A stretch of DNA of 64,000 bases. Source: Vibrio ruber DSM 16370. Lineage in GTDB: Bacteria > Pseudomonadota > Gammaproteobacteria > Enterobacterales > Vibrionaceae. The position numbers were made by a program, and so were the translations under genes. The notes under the pieces were generated by a model that made no database searches, was not told the origin of the DNA, and saw only the letters and a list, made by a program, of their open reading frames with translations. Location of the stretch: contig NZ_FULE01000015.1 of assembly GCF_900163965.1 (NCBI RefSeq), positions 1-64,000 on the forward strand. The letters are read 5' to 3'. Of the stretch, positions 11,835 to 20,873 are shown in pieces (the stretch's first letter is position 1; each line of letters starts with the position of its first letter).

Positions 11835-11848
11835 GAGGACACACCCCC
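11835..11848. repeat. Single REP-like half-site
   Basis: GAGGACACACCCCC matches one arm of the inverted repeats found near the RAYT gene. No opposite arm is evident. Confidence 0.35.
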
Positions 11849-11899
11849 TACCAAAAGATAAAGCATAAAAAATAAAACCGAACCCCGTCGCATTTCCCT

Positions 11900-12045
11900 A
11901 GGGGCTGTCGATCTTTCGTGATGGTTTTTTGAGCGGCATAGTGTCGGCGCGGCGACACCAGATAGTGAATGTATTGGAAAAAGTCGTGGTGGAAACTCTA
12001 CAAAAATTCATTTGGTCGTGGATAGCGGTGAGATCAACAGCCCCT
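11900..12045. mobile_element. MITE-like element, 146 bp
   Basis: Terminal inverted repeats AGGGGCTGTCGATCT (11900-11914) and AGATCAACAGCCCCT (12031-12045) match at 14 of 15 positions. Flanking CTA/TAA suggests a TA-type duplication, as with IS5- or IS630-like elements. The interior is non-coding and includes TGTCG/CGACA near 11942-11957. It is too short for a transposase, so it is a non-autonomous derivative needing a transposase elsewhere. The rest of the 11773-12248 gap holds no gene. Confidence 0.7.
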
Positions 12046-12105
12046 AAGAATTGAGGCTCTGCAAGTCTATATAGACAAGACTTATCATATGCGTAATTCG
12101 AGCCA

Positions 12106-12140
12106 GCCTCTGAAATCTATAAGCCTGATTGTGCGTCAAA
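12106..12140 (+). repeat. Second copy of a bipartite motif
   Basis: GCCTCTGAAAT and ATTGTGCGTCAAA are separated by 11 nt here exactly as at 764-798. Their origin is unknown. They may be scraps of one mobile element, as both copies lie beside IS or MITE debris. Confidence 0.4.
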
Positions 12141-12248
12141 AATCAGAGCCGAAGACTGGGAAAATTAAAAATTGAGGTGACTGTTTTGTCCAGAACCCGA
12201 CGATTCCTGTCAACTTCTGTTCAGATATGATTCACAAACCCTTCTAGC

Positions 12249-13958
12249 ATGAATGTTCCCTTTTCAAACCGATGGACAATTCATATGTTAGACACCCCTT
12301 CAGACAAATACGTACCCGCACCGGTGATCCGGTTTCCGCAAAGAACATGGCCGTCAAAGCAGTTGACACAAGCACCGCGTTGGTGCTCGACCGATTTAAG
12401 AGATGGTAATCAATCGCTGGCGAACCCGATGAATATCGAAAAGAAACTGAAGTTTTTTGATCATCTGGTTGCGTGTGGCTTCACAGAAATTGAAGTGGCA
12501 TTTCCCTCCGCCTCACAAACGGATTTCGACTTTGTCCGCCAACTGATCGAAAACGCCTTGATTCCTGATGATGTCACCATTCAGGTCATCACCCAATCCA
12601 GACCGGATCTGATTGAGCGAACCATCGAATCGCTGATCGGTGCTTCCAAGGCGATTGTTCACTTATACAACGCCACTGCGCCCGCTTTTCGCGAGATAGT
12701 GTTCAACCAAGATCAAGTGGCCACTTTAGCGCTGGCAGTCAAAGGGGCACAGCAGATCCGGGACTTGTGTCAACAGCATCCCGAAACGCTCTGGACGCTG
12801 GAATACTCACCGGAAACATTTAACTTTACCGAGCCGGAATTTGCGCTTGAAATCTGTCAGGCCGTAGCCGCAGTATGGCAACCGTGTGCGTCACGGCCAT
12901 TGATTATCAACCTGCCAACCACAGTGGAACGCAACACGCCCAATGTGTTTGCCGATCAAATCGAACACTTCATCAACAACTTTGATTCTCTGGATCATGT
13001 TACTGTCAGTATCCATCCGCATAATGATCGCGGTACCGGGGTGGCCAGTGCTGAACTGGCAATGCTCGCCGGGGCGACACGGGTCGAAGGCTGTTTATTC
13101 GGCAACGGGGAACGCACCGGCAATGTTGATTTGGTGACACTGGCTTTAAATCTCTACTCACAAGGGATCAACCCACAATTACGCTTCGACGACATTCAAC
13201 AGACGGTTGAACTGGTCGAACAGTGTAACGAGCTGCCGGTGCATCCGCGCCATCCTTACGCGGGCAGACTGGTGTTTACCGCGTTTTCCGGCTCTCACCA
13301 AGATGCAATCAAAAAGGGATTTGCCTACGCTCAAGGCGCCTCACCCAACCACTGGAATATCCCCTATTTACCCATCGACCCGATGGATCTGGGATGCTCT
13401 TATGAAGAAGTGATTCGGGTCAACAGCCAGTCCGGCAAAAGCGGGGCAGCGTGGTTACTACAACAAAATCACGGCTTACACCTGCCCAAAATGCTTCAGG
13501 TCGATTTAAGCCAACGGGTCAAACAGCATACCGACAGCACCGGGCGCGAAATGAACATTGCCGAATTATGGCAACTGTTCCGCACAGCCTATGGCTTAGT
13601 TCACCAGCCGGTGATGAGCCTGCAACGCTATCACACCCACCCCGCCGCAGGCGGACAACAGATTGAGGCACAGATCCGTTACTGCGAGCAAGAGATCGTC
13701 TGTGTCGGCAGTGGTATCGGGCTGATGTCGGCCTTATTAACCGGATTAATGCAGCAATTTGACTGTCAGGCCAATGTGGTCGATTACCACGAACATACGC
13801 TGGGCACCCAAACCCACAGTAAAGCGGCGAGTTATGTTCAGTTGCAGTCTGCGAGGTCGAATGTGAGTATTTTCGGCGTCGCTATTGAAGAAGATGCCAC
13901 CAAAGCCTCGCTACAGGCACTACTGAACGCCTATGCGCAGCTCATACAGGCGAGCTAG
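12249..13958 (+). CDS. leuA: 2-isopropylmalate synthase (long LeuA2 type)
   Basis: The first committed step of leucine synthesis: acetyl-CoA + 2-oxoisovalerate to 2-isopropylmalate. It has 569 residues (557 from the second Met at 12285, which better fits the family N-terminus MLxxPSxKY). Catalytic-domain motifs are visible: STDLRDGNQSLANPM with the metal-binding Asp, the HPHNDRGTG box and GCLFGNGERTGNVDL. The ~130-residue C-terminal part is the allosteric domain. This type is normally an isolated gene distinct from the leuABCD operon enzyme, and no leuBCD follow. No leader peptide or T-box is seen. Confidence 0.93.
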   Translation: MNVPFSNRWTIHMLDTPSDKYVPAPVIRFPQRTWPSKQLTQAPRWCSTDLRDGNQSLANPMNIEKKLKFFDHLVACGFTEIEVAFPSASQTDFDFVRQLIENALIPDDVTIQVITQSRPDLIERTIESLIGASKAIVHLYNATAPAFREIVFNQDQVATLALAVKGAQQIRDLCQQHPETLWTLEYSPETFNFTEPEFALEICQAVAAVWQPCASRPLIINLPTTVERNTPNVFADQIEHFINNFDSLDHVTVSIHPHNDRGTGVASAELAMLAGATRVEGCLFGNGERTGNVDLVTLALNLYSQGINPQLRFDDIQQTVELVEQCNELPVHPRHPYAGRLVFTAFSGSHQDAIKKGFAYAQGASPNHWNIPYLPIDPMDLGCSYEEVIRVNSQSGKSGAAWLLQQNHGLHLPKMLQVDLSQRVKQHTDSTGREMNIAELWQLFRTAYGLVHQPVMSLQRYHTHPAAGGQQIEAQIRYCEQEIVCVGSGIGLMSALLTGLMQQFDCQANVVDYHEHTLGTQTHSKAASYVQLQSARSNVSIFGVAIEEDATKASLQALLNAYAQLIQAS

Positions 13959-13981
13959 GTCAGGCATCAACATCAGTGCGC

Positions 13982-14761
13982 TCACTCACGCGCCACAGGC
14001 AGGATCGGCGGGCAATATTCACTCGGTGACAACCCGGTGCGGCTTTTAAACATGGCGCTGAATGCACTCGGGCTGTCATAGCCAATGGCTAAGGCGGTAT
14101 CTAACACGCTACAGCCGCTGGCTAACAGTTCTAACGCGTGGAGCAAACGCTTCTGACGTAACCATTCGGTAAAGGTTAATCCCAACTCTTGCTGAAAGCG
14201 CCGGGATACCGTTCTCTCACTCTGGCCGAGTGATTTGGCAGCATCAGAAGTCGTCCACGGATGGGAGAGACGCTCCGAGAGATTACGGCAGAGCGTGATC
14301 AACGCTTCAGAACTCGGATGAGGCAAATAAAAATCGATGGGATTCAAACGACGTAATTCGTCCAGAATCAATTCAAAAATACGTTCTTCCCGGGTGCCTG
14401 CCATACGGACATCCGGGAGAGCAACCGCTTCAACAATTAAGCAGGTCAGCAACGGGGAGGCCGTCGATAACACACAGGTATTCGGCAGATCGGCCCGCGC
14501 CATCGGATCGACAAACAGTGTGCGAACCCACACATCGCCGGTAATTCGCAGACTATGAGAGACCCCTGCCGGGATCCACAACCCCTTATTCGCTGTCACC
14601 ACCCACGCGCCCGCTTGGGTATCGACACGAATCACCCCATTGAGAGCATGTAAAAACTGGGCACACTGATGAATATGAGGCGCTTCCACGTCCCCATGAG
14701 AATAATTATGGGCATAGGCAATAATTGGCGACCCCAACGCTTCATCACAAAATTTCATCAC
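13982..14761 (-). CDS. AraC-family regulator with N-terminal cupin
   Basis: A 259-residue transcription regulator. Residues ~20-100 form a cupin-like sensor (APHIHQCAQFLHA, GLWIPAGVSHSLRI). Residues ~160-250 carry the paired AraC helix-turn-helices (AKSLGQSERTVSRRFQQEL and TALAIGYDSPSAFSAMFK). GGTGAG precedes the ATG. It converges on leuA with a 23-bp gap. The target is unknown; members of this cupin-AraC group often control a neighbouring exporter, but none is here. Confidence 0.88.
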   Translation of the reverse strand: MMKFCDEALGSPIIAYAHNYSHGDVEAPHIHQCAQFLHALNGVIRVDTQAGAWVVTANKGLWIPAGVSHSLRITGDVWVRTLFVDPMARADLPNTCVLSTASPLLTCLIVEAVALPDVRMAGTREERIFELILDELRRLNPIDFYLPHPSSEALITLCRNLSERLSHPWTTSDAAKSLGQSERTVSRRFQQELGLTFTEWLRQKRLLHALELLASGCSVLDTALAIGYDSPSAFSAMFKSRTGLSPSEYCPPILPVARE

Positions 14762-14978
14762 TCACCCGCTCATCCGACCCGTTTCAGGTATTTAAAGCCA
14801 ATCGGCAGCAGGTTGTCAAACCCGGTATTGGTGCATTGGATTTATCAATATGACTGGCAAACATTTGGCGATGCTATGGGTTCTGTGCCGAAAATCGTTC
14901 GCTATAGAATCCGTTCTGTTGCAGAACCCATGAGTTGGTATACTGGCGGAAAAGAAGGAGAATTCTGGAGATGTATCA

Positions 14979-15431
14979 GTGAAGCTGCGTTATAGCCTTT
15001 TTTATCTATTCATCATGCTGTTGATGAGTGGTTGTGCGAATCGGGTCAATAGTGTTCAAGCACTCACTCAATGGGACAAAGCTTACGGCCAGTGTCTGGC
15101 GCAAGAGCAAAATAGTTCGGTCAAATTCCCCGAAGACGATGCTTGGTTTCATTCACTCAGCGCAATTCAGCAGAAACATGTTGTGCTGTATATTTATCAG
15201 GAAAAAATGTACCAATGCTCGGCTCAACAACAGGCTCAGCTTAAGCAAGCACTCACTGCTGAACATAACAAAACTCTACTCAAACTCTTTGATGAAATGG
15301 GGTTTTTGAGTACACCGGATAAAACGCTGGTTGAGAATCTTGATTCTGCCCAACTGCACAGGCTAAGCCAAAGTATCTCCGTTTTCAATTTGGGTAAAGT
15401 TGCTGAGCAGCTGCATTTTCGGGAAAGATGA
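14979..15431 (+). CDS. Small outer-membrane-type lipoprotein, function unknown
   Basis: 150 residues from a GTG start, with CTGGAG nine bases upstream. The N-terminus has a basic residue, a hydrophobic core and the lipobox LMSGC, so cysteine 19 should be lipidated. The mature part is helical, rich in Q, L and K, with two further cysteines (QCLAQ, MYQCSAQ) that could pair. No family is recognised. It is a monocistronic gene divergent from the AraC regulator. Confidence 0.75.
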   Translation: MKLRYSLFYLFIMLLMSGCANRVNSVQALTQWDKAYGQCLAQEQNSSVKFPEDDAWFHSLSAIQQKHVVLYIYQEKMYQCSAQQQAQLKQALTAEHNKTLLKLFDEMGFLSTPDKTLVENLDSAQLHRLSQSISVFNLGKVAEQLHFRER

Positions 15432-15569
15432 GCACGGTGATTGCTGAATGATAGAAACAATAAAGCGGGCTATAAAAAGAATTTACTCAGAGTAGTATGT
15501 GAAAAATATTCAGCAGTGTGAAAAGTTCTAATCGAATGGTGCCCGACAATGTTCAACCCAAGCACCATC

Positions 15570-16457
15570 TCAATTGAGATCATTCCCCAACCGCGCCAGA
15601 CACTGCTGCTCCACCAGTGCTTTTAGTTTCTCAACTTCGCTTTGTAAATAGGCCAGCTCTTCTGAGGTAATTTCATAATGCATTGAATAACGCGCATCGA
15701 TATAAGCGCGTTGCAAACGGCGGAAGCTGCGGCGGTGGAATTTATCGTCCATCGGGAAAATGTCGGCAAACGCGAGCTCCTGACTGGCACAGTATTTTTT
15801 CAGCTTTTCAATATTATGTGTTTTCGGCAGATAGTTGGTCAGCACCAGTAAGGAACAGGCAAAAAAACGTTCTGTCGCTTGATGTAAAAGGAAAGCCGAT
15901 TGCGCAAGCTTTTGTTTATCCAAAGAGAATTGAAATAATTCAAGGAAATCAGAAGCGCTGGTAAACCAATGATCATAATGCTTTTGCGCAATTTGATGCA
16001 TTTCTGCTTCACTCAAATTGCCCGGCTCGTCCAGCGCTCTTGGTGTCGCGGCAAAGATTTCTATCCCTTCCTGACGGATATCCTTAAAAAAGTAGTGACC
16101 TTGCCGCAGCTGTTCATTAACTTCCTGCCAAGTGTGAACAATCAAACCTAACGGCGCACTTTTCACTTTACGGTCGATCTGTTCTTCTGCCCGGCGCCAG
16201 ATTAAATCTTCTTCCACCAGCGCGGGCTGATTCACAATCACCAAGATGTCATAGTCGCTGACATAACCATTCGGAATATCACTTACCCAACCGCCTTTGG
16301 CATGGCTGCCGAACAGAATGATTTTCAGAATCTTGAACTCAGACTTACTCCCCTGCTTGTTGGCGATAAAATCATCCAACGTATCGCGCAGAATGGTCGA
16401 AATCAGCCCCAGCTCGTGCTGTTTTCGTTCAGGGAGGTGGTCGAGAGCAGTCTTCAT
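15570..16457 (-). CDS. MNT-HEPN fusion: nucleotidyltransferase plus HEPN domain
   Basis: 295 residues. The N-terminal half has the minimal nucleotidyltransferase motif GSHAKGGW with SDYDILV (GS...DxD). The C-terminal half is a HEPN domain with FLLHQATERFFACSLL and ARYSMHYEI. As separate genes, MNT and HEPN proteins form toxin-antitoxin pairs in which the nucleotidyltransferase AMPylates the HEPN RNase. In fused form the role is less certain. ATG 16457 is chosen; a TTG at 16484 with GAGG before it would add nine residues. It is monocistronic. Confidence 0.8.
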   Translation of the reverse strand: MKTALDHLPERKQHELGLISTILRDTLDDFIANKQGSKSEFKILKIILFGSHAKGGWVSDIPNGYVSDYDILVIVNQPALVEEDLIWRRAEEQIDRKVKSAPLGLIVHTWQEVNEQLRQGHYFFKDIRQEGIEIFAATPRALDEPGNLSEAEMHQIAQKHYDHWFTSASDFLELFQFSLDKQKLAQSAFLLHQATERFFACSLLVLTNYLPKTHNIEKLKKYCASQELAFADIFPMDDKFHRRSFRRLQRAYIDARYSMHYEITSEELAYLQSEVEKLKALVEQQCLARLGNDLN

Positions 16458-16508
16458 ATTGAATGATTTTAACCAGTTAGCCAATAATGCCTCTAGTGTG
16501 GCGAGGTG

Positions 16509-16536
16509 CCGGACAAATGTCTATGCCTTTGTCCGG
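16509..16536. other. Strong hairpin between the MNT-HEPN and Nudix genes
   Basis: CCGGACAAA (16509-16517) and TTTGTCCGG (16528-16536) form a perfect 9-bp stem with a 10-nt loop. It lies just upstream of the leftward MNT-HEPN gene and before the rightward Nudix gene. There is no T-tract, so a regulatory or REP-like role is as likely as termination. Confidence 0.5.
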
Positions 16537-16663
16537 GGTTCACCGGAGCAACGGTTTAAATCTGCGAGTCAGGACCAAATATGGTCTTTCCTTCAAGAAC
16601 ATTACGCCTTATTGTGTCTCTGAAAAGCAACCGATATGACGTTAACTTTTTCAGGAGGAAATA

Positions 16664-17281
16664 ATGAATCAATGGCTTCAATGGGCAAAGCAACTTCAGG
16701 CAATAGGTCAAGCCGGTCAAACGTATTCAAAAGATAAGTTTGATTTGGAGCGCTTCAATGATATTGCACATATCTCGCATGAAATGCTGGCTAATTTAAG
16801 TCATACCCCCGTAGAAAAAGTAAAGCATCTGTTTATTCCTGAATCTGGTTATCCCACGCCAAAAGTTGATTTGCGCGCCGGGGTAATCCGGGACAATAAG
16901 ATACTACTTGTTCGTGAGCGGGAAGATAACAGTTGGTCACTTCCCGGTGGATGGGCTGATACCTGTGAAACACCGTCACAAGGCATTGTCCGTGAAGTTC
17001 TGGAGGAATCAGGTTACGTTGTGAGTTCACCGAGACTGGTTGCAATACGAGACCGGGATATCCATCCCTATAAGCCGAAATATCCATTCCATATCTACAA
17101 AATGTTTTTTCTCTGTGATTTTGAATCCGGTAGTCCTGCAATTAATATTGAGATTTCAGACATCGATTTTTTTGAACGCAGCAAGTTACCAAATCTTTCG
17201 GAAAGTCGTGTTTTACAAAGTGACATTGAACTCATGTTTGAACATTATCATCATCCCGGTCGTGAGATTTGCGTCGATTAA
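16664..17281 (+). CDS. Nudix hydrolase with NUDIX_N domain (ADP-sugar type)
   Basis: 205 residues. The first ~60 match the helical NUDIX_N extension (WLQWAKQLQAIGQAGQTY). The Nudix box follows at ~105-127 with the catalytic REVLEESG preceded by LPGGWADTCETP. Members of this group hydrolyse ADP-ribose or other nucleoside-diphosphate-linked compounds; the substrate is not determined here. CAGGAGG lies close before the ATG. No operon partner. Confidence 0.9.
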   Translation: MNQWLQWAKQLQAIGQAGQTYSKDKFDLERFNDIAHISHEMLANLSHTPVEKVKHLFIPESGYPTPKVDLRAGVIRDNKILLVREREDNSWSLPGGWADTCETPSQGIVREVLEESGYVVSSPRLVAIRDRDIHPYKPKYPFHIYKMFFLCDFESGSPAINIEISDIDFFERSKLPNLSESRVLQSDIELMFEHYHHPGREICVD

Positions 17282-17356
17282 AGAGGCAGGTTTACCGTAC
17301 AAGTTTAGAACGAACATAATGGCGGGCGGTACTCAACATTCTGTGCCCCCCATCAG

Positions 17357-17779
17357 TCACGGTGCTGAATGCCCGATTCCGGCCTGTTTTAATAGGTCTC
17401 GATAAACGATAGGATGCTTTAAAGCTTGTTTAATTAGTTTATCCATCGCAACACTCTGAGAAACCTCTCCTCTTTCATACTTCGAAAAAGCATTTCTCCC
17501 CCCACCAAAAACCAGCGACGCTTGCTCTTGAGTTAAACCCAACGTCAATCTGGCTTCGGCAATTTCTTTAGCGCTGAACAGGCCATCATGCACTTTTTTC
17601 GCATCCCGAATCATTCTGTCATTTTTTATGATTTGGTCTTTAGAGATGAATTCTCGCTCACATGCATGACAAACAGAGAACTCAATCTCAACGCTTAAGG
17701 TGCTACCTTTATAAGTTATTTCTTCGTCAGCAGTTAAGATCTCAACTGAATGACTTTTACAAACTTTACATTCACCCAT
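17357..17779 (-). CDS. mqsA: MqsA-type antitoxin
   Basis: 140 residues. The N-terminus has CKVCKSH...CHACER, the zinc-binding pair of CxxC motifs that holds the toxin-neutralising domain. The C-terminus is an XRE-type helix-turn-helix (LTQEQASLVFGGGRNAFSKY) that binds DNA. ATG 17779 is preceded by GGAGGG. It is second in the operon, 18 bp after the toxin stop, the toxin-first order of mqsRA. It should autorepress through the palindrome at 18132-18146. Confidence 0.88.
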   Translation of the reverse strand: MGECKVCKSHSVEILTADEEITYKGSTLSVEIEFSVCHACEREFISKDQIIKNDRMIRDAKKVHDGLFSAKEIAEARLTLGLTQEQASLVFGGGRNAFSKYERGEVSQSVAMDKLIKQALKHPIVYRDLLKQAGIGHSAP

Positions 17780-17797
17780 TACTTTAACCCTCCTCAA

Positions 17798-18118
17798 TTA
17801 AAATTGAGGTAGATGAAATGATGCCAGCTCAACGACTAAATAATTATCGATCAGGCTGAATTTCACATACAACTCATCAACTCGTTCTTTATCAAAAACA
17901 ACTTTTGTATAGCGACAAATGTACTCATCATCTGGCGGCCCAATCGCTCTATAATGTGTTTTTTTAAAATCGCGCTCCGTCAACTGACACAAACAGTCTG
18001 CGACATCACAAATCTCGTAACCTAAGTTTGCAGCATCCCGCTGTACCTTTCTGCCTCGATATTCAATATTCAATTGTTGAGCTGCCTTTCTTACATCTTC
18101 AAGACGGTACTCAGCCAC
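17798..18118 (-). CDS. mqsR: MqsR-type mRNA interferase toxin
   Basis: 106 residues from a GTG start with GGAG five bases upstream. The LTERDFKKTHY block and the C-terminal YVKFSLIDNYLVVELASFH follow MqsR, a RelE-fold ribosome-independent RNase that in E. coli cuts at GCU. Overall similarity to E. coli MqsR is modest, so cleavage specificity may differ. It is upstream of and co-transcribed with the antitoxin. Confidence 0.8.
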   Translation of the reverse strand: MAEYRLEDVRKAAQQLNIEYRGRKVQRDAANLGYEICDVADCLCQLTERDFKKTHYRAIGPPDDEYICRYTKVVFDKERVDELYVKFSLIDNYLVVELASFHLPQF

Positions 18119-18131
18119 AATGACTCCAATA

Positions 18132-18146
18132 TAACCATAATGGTTA
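18132..18146. promoter_or_regulatory. MqsA-like operator palindrome
   Basis: TAACCATAATGGTTA is a perfect 15-bp palindrome 14 bp upstream of mqsR. The AACC...GGTT arms match the E. coli MqsA site AACCT-N-AGGTT in both sequence and spacing, which supports autoregulation (inference). Confidence 0.7.
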
Positions 18147-18204
18147 GTTTAATACAACAATTACAGTATGTAAAAATTAAAAAAGATACTGCTTATCTGT
18201 ATAT

Positions 18205-18561
18205 CTACACATAAACATCAGACACATCTTTCGTCATTAGAAAAGTCAGATCAATTGCGGGCAAGAGAAATGCGTGTGAGTACTTAAATTGAGCAGCATC
18301 GGCAATCGCCTCAACCGCATCCGCCGTATCAAAATGCAGAATGAACCCCTGCACCGCAGCTAATATGGTCGCCTTGTGTGAGCAGTGTTCGGGAATCCAC
18401 CCCACGGAACCGGGTGTGATCGGCCATTGAGCGGTGTCCGTTTCAATGATGATCATGCCGCGCTGTAACCAGTAAAGCTGGCCGGTTGGGTGCGCATGCC
18501 ACGGCGTTTCGTGCCGTTGTCTGTGATTGAGAGGGGAGACATCCATCATGTTGATATCCAT
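18205..18561 (-). pseudogene. Truncated AraC-type regulator (cupin sensor only)
   Basis: 118 residues (106-107 if started at the second or third Met). The sequence has the cupin start of AraC-type proteins (HETPWHAHPTGQLYWLQRG, GSVGWIPEHCSHKA) but stops after an unrelated-looking tail before any helix-turn-helix. The mqsRA operon begins only ~90 bases beyond the stop, so insertion of that module may have removed the DNA-binding half (inference). The divergent neighbour is an NTF2-like gene. Confidence 0.65.
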
Positions 18562-18700
18562 CCATATGGCCGATTAGCCATATAATATGGCAAAACATCG
18601 ATAATCACACAATTGATCTGTCCTGTATCTTGTTTTGACTCCCCAACAAAAAGGTTAAAAACATGAATACTCGCCAACTAGTGCTACAGCATTAACAGAC

Positions 18701-19051
18701 GTGATGACCCACCCCAAGCATGAAATACACATCATCAGAACCTATTTTGCTGAGCATTATCATCAGGTTGTGAATGGAGAACATTTGGATTTCAATCACT
18801 TCATCAATCATCTGGCATTACTCAAACAAGAAACAAGGCAGATCTCGCTCACGGTGCTCGCAGCGGCCTCTGAGGGTAATACGGTTTTGACTCACCATCA
18901 GGTGACGGCAGAGAAAGCAGATGGTACATATGCGACATTTGAAGTGCTGGCACACTTTACCGTTGCTGACGGCCAGATCATTCGCTGCGAAGAATTAACC
19001 CGTACGCTCACCGGCTCACAGAGCGATCAGGACTTAGGTAGTCAGTATTAA
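18701..19051 (+). CDS. NTF2-like/SnoaL-type protein
   Basis: 116 residues with the cone-shaped NTF2-like pattern: an N-terminal helix (IIRTYFAEHYHQVVNGEHLD), then strands ending VLAHFTVADGQIIRCEELTR. Such small proteins act as isomerases, hydrolases or binding subunits; no catalytic role can be assigned. It is slightly short for the fold, so the N-terminus may be trimmed. It is divergent from the truncated AraC gene, which may once have regulated it. Confidence 0.7.
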   Translation: MMTHPKHEIHIIRTYFAEHYHQVVNGEHLDFNHFINHLALLKQETRQISLTVLAAASEGNTVLTHHQVTAEKADGTYATFEVLAHFTVADGQIIRCEELTRTLTGSQSDQDLGSQY

Positions 19052-19125
19052 AACGAGACGCAGGCGTTCTCACCAAACGACGAGAACCGCTTAAAGTGAG
19101 AACCACTTGAAATAGAGTGAAGTAT

Positions 19126-19154
19126 AATCAAGGGCGCATTCAGCGCCCTTGATT
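19126..19154. terminator. Bidirectional intrinsic terminator
   Basis: AATCAAGGGCGC (19126-19137) pairs perfectly with GCGCCCTTGATT (19143-19154). It lies between convergent genes (the NTF2-like gene and the dicarboxylate carrier). T-tracts are weak on both sides. Confidence 0.65.
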
Positions 19155-19198
19155 GTGCCGATCTGAATCATCAGCCGGAATCCGTCTGATAGCATGCC

Positions 19199-20584
19199 TT
19201 ACCAGAAGAACACCGCGATCAACGTGAGCAGAATAATACAGGCGATATTTAAGTAGATACCGGCTCGCATCATCTCCGACTGCCGGATATGACCCGAGGC
19301 AAACACAATCGCGTTGGGCGGAGTTGCCACCGGTAACATAAATGCACAGGATGCCGCGACCGCAATTAACACCGAGAGCAAGACCGGTGAAACGCCGAAC
19401 GCTTCCGCGACGCTGGCAAACACTGGGATCAGCAATGCTGCACTGGCGGTATTACTGGCAAATTCGGTCAGAAACACCACAAATGTTGCGATAATCACCA
19501 CGATCCACAGCAGCCCGAGGTTTGAAATCAGACTGCTCAGTTCGTGGGCAATGAATACACTGGTGCCGGTCTGCTTGAGAACATTACTGAGACAGATACC
19601 ACCACCGAACAGCAATAACACCCCCCAGTCTGCGGTTTTTTCAATCTCTTTCCAGTGGACGACCCGGGCGAAACTCACCAGAATAATCGCACTGAGTGCA
19701 ATGATGGTATCAAACGATTTAAATCCGCCCAGCATCGCGTTGATCGGTTTACTGAACACCCAGAAGAACACCACCAGCGCAAAAATCCCGAGCGTGACGA
19801 CCTTGCCTTTATCCCAGTCAACCGGTTCGTGGTTCAGCTCAAAATGGCCGGACAGATCCGGTTTGAGCAGCAGGTAAAGAATCCCAATCATCACCGGCAG
19901 CATCACTACCGTCGTTGGCAAGCCAAATTTCATCCAGTCGGTAAAGGTTAAGCCGACTTGGGCGGCTGCAATCGCGTTTGGCGGACTACCGACCACCGTC
20001 GCAATCCCACCGATACTGGCACTATATGCAATGCCTAACAGCACGAACACATAAGTTTTATGCCCTTTGTCTGCATCAACTTTACTCAGAATACCCAGTA
20101 CCAGTGGCAGCATCATCGCGGTGGTTGCGGTATTGCTAATCCACATCGAAATCACCGCAGTGACGATAAACAACATGAAAACCGCGACACTCATTCTGCC
20201 TTTCGCCATCAAGAGCACCTTATCGGCAACCACTTTATCCAACCCTTGCTGGTGCATGGCTGCGGCTAACGCAAAGCCCCCCAGAAACAGATAAATAATC
20301 GGGTTGGAAAAGTAACTCAGCGCGGTGGTGGTATCAAATACCCCGAACAATACCGAAATAACAGGTACCAGAATCGCAGTCACAGTGACATGCAGCGCTT
20401 CGGTTAACCATAACACCGCAATAAAGGAGAGTAAGCTGATCCCCAATACCACATCGGGCTGAAACGGCAGGTTAAAATAAAGCAGCAGAAACAGCAGGAT
20501 ATCGACAAAGATGATGATACTATTACGGTTAAAAAACCATTCTCGGGTGTTTGAGGGGAGAGGGACATTATCGTTTTTATTCAT
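19199..20584 (-). CDS. DASS-family sodium/dicarboxylate symporter (INDY-like)
   Basis: A 461-residue inner-membrane carrier with ~11 hydrophobic spans. The two SNT substrate/sodium motifs are intact ([13 protein letters not shown] and [13 protein letters not shown]), as are the matching VGSPPNAIA and VATPPNAIV loops of the inverted repeat. This is the architecture of V. cholerae VcINDY, which takes up succinate and other C4 dicarboxylates with sodium. AGGAAG precedes the ATG. It is monocistronic with the hairpin downstream. Confidence 0.93.
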   Translation of the reverse strand: MNKNDNVPLPSNTREWFFNRNSIIIFVDILLFLLLYFNLPFQPDVVLGISLLSFIAVLWLTEALHVTVTAILVPVISVLFGVFDTTTALSYFSNPIIYLFLGGFALAAAMHQQGLDKVVADKVLLMAKGRMSVAVFMLFIVTAVISMWISNTATTAMMLPLVLGILSKVDADKGHKTYVFVLLGIAYSASIGGIATVVGSPPNAIAAAQVGLTFTDWMKFGLPTTVVMLPVMIGILYLLLKPDLSGHFELNHEPVDWDKGKVVTLGIFALVVFFWVFSKPINAMLGGFKSFDTIIALSAIILVSFARVVHWKEIEKTADWGVLLLFGGGICLSNVLKQTGTSVFIAHELSSLISNLGLLWIVVIIATFVVFLTEFASNTASAALLIPVFASVAEAFGVSPVLLSVLIAVAASCAFMLPVATPPNAIVFASGHIRQSEMMRAGIYLNIACIILLTLIAVFFW

Positions 20585-20873
20585 TAGACTTCCTTTTTAT
20601 TTGGGCTAATTTGAACCTCAGCAATCCGGTGGGAAAGGTCAATATGAGATGACCATCCATTGCAAACGGTTGTGAGTCATTATTCAATAAATAAAATAAG
20701 CAATAAGCGACATAACAATTAATGACATAACCCATACCTTGGTTCTGTTACGCGAGTCAATAAAAGCGGTTGTCCCAGTAAAAATGATACCAATTTCGTT
20801 CATCGACCGGCTATTCGGTGGTCATCATGCCAGAGAGCATGAATCATAGCTTTATTTTTCAATCAGGAGCATT

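Noticed and set aside
12141..12284. Leader peptide or T-box for leuA
   Set aside because: No leucine-rich short ORF, T-box motif or antiterminator hairpin was visible.
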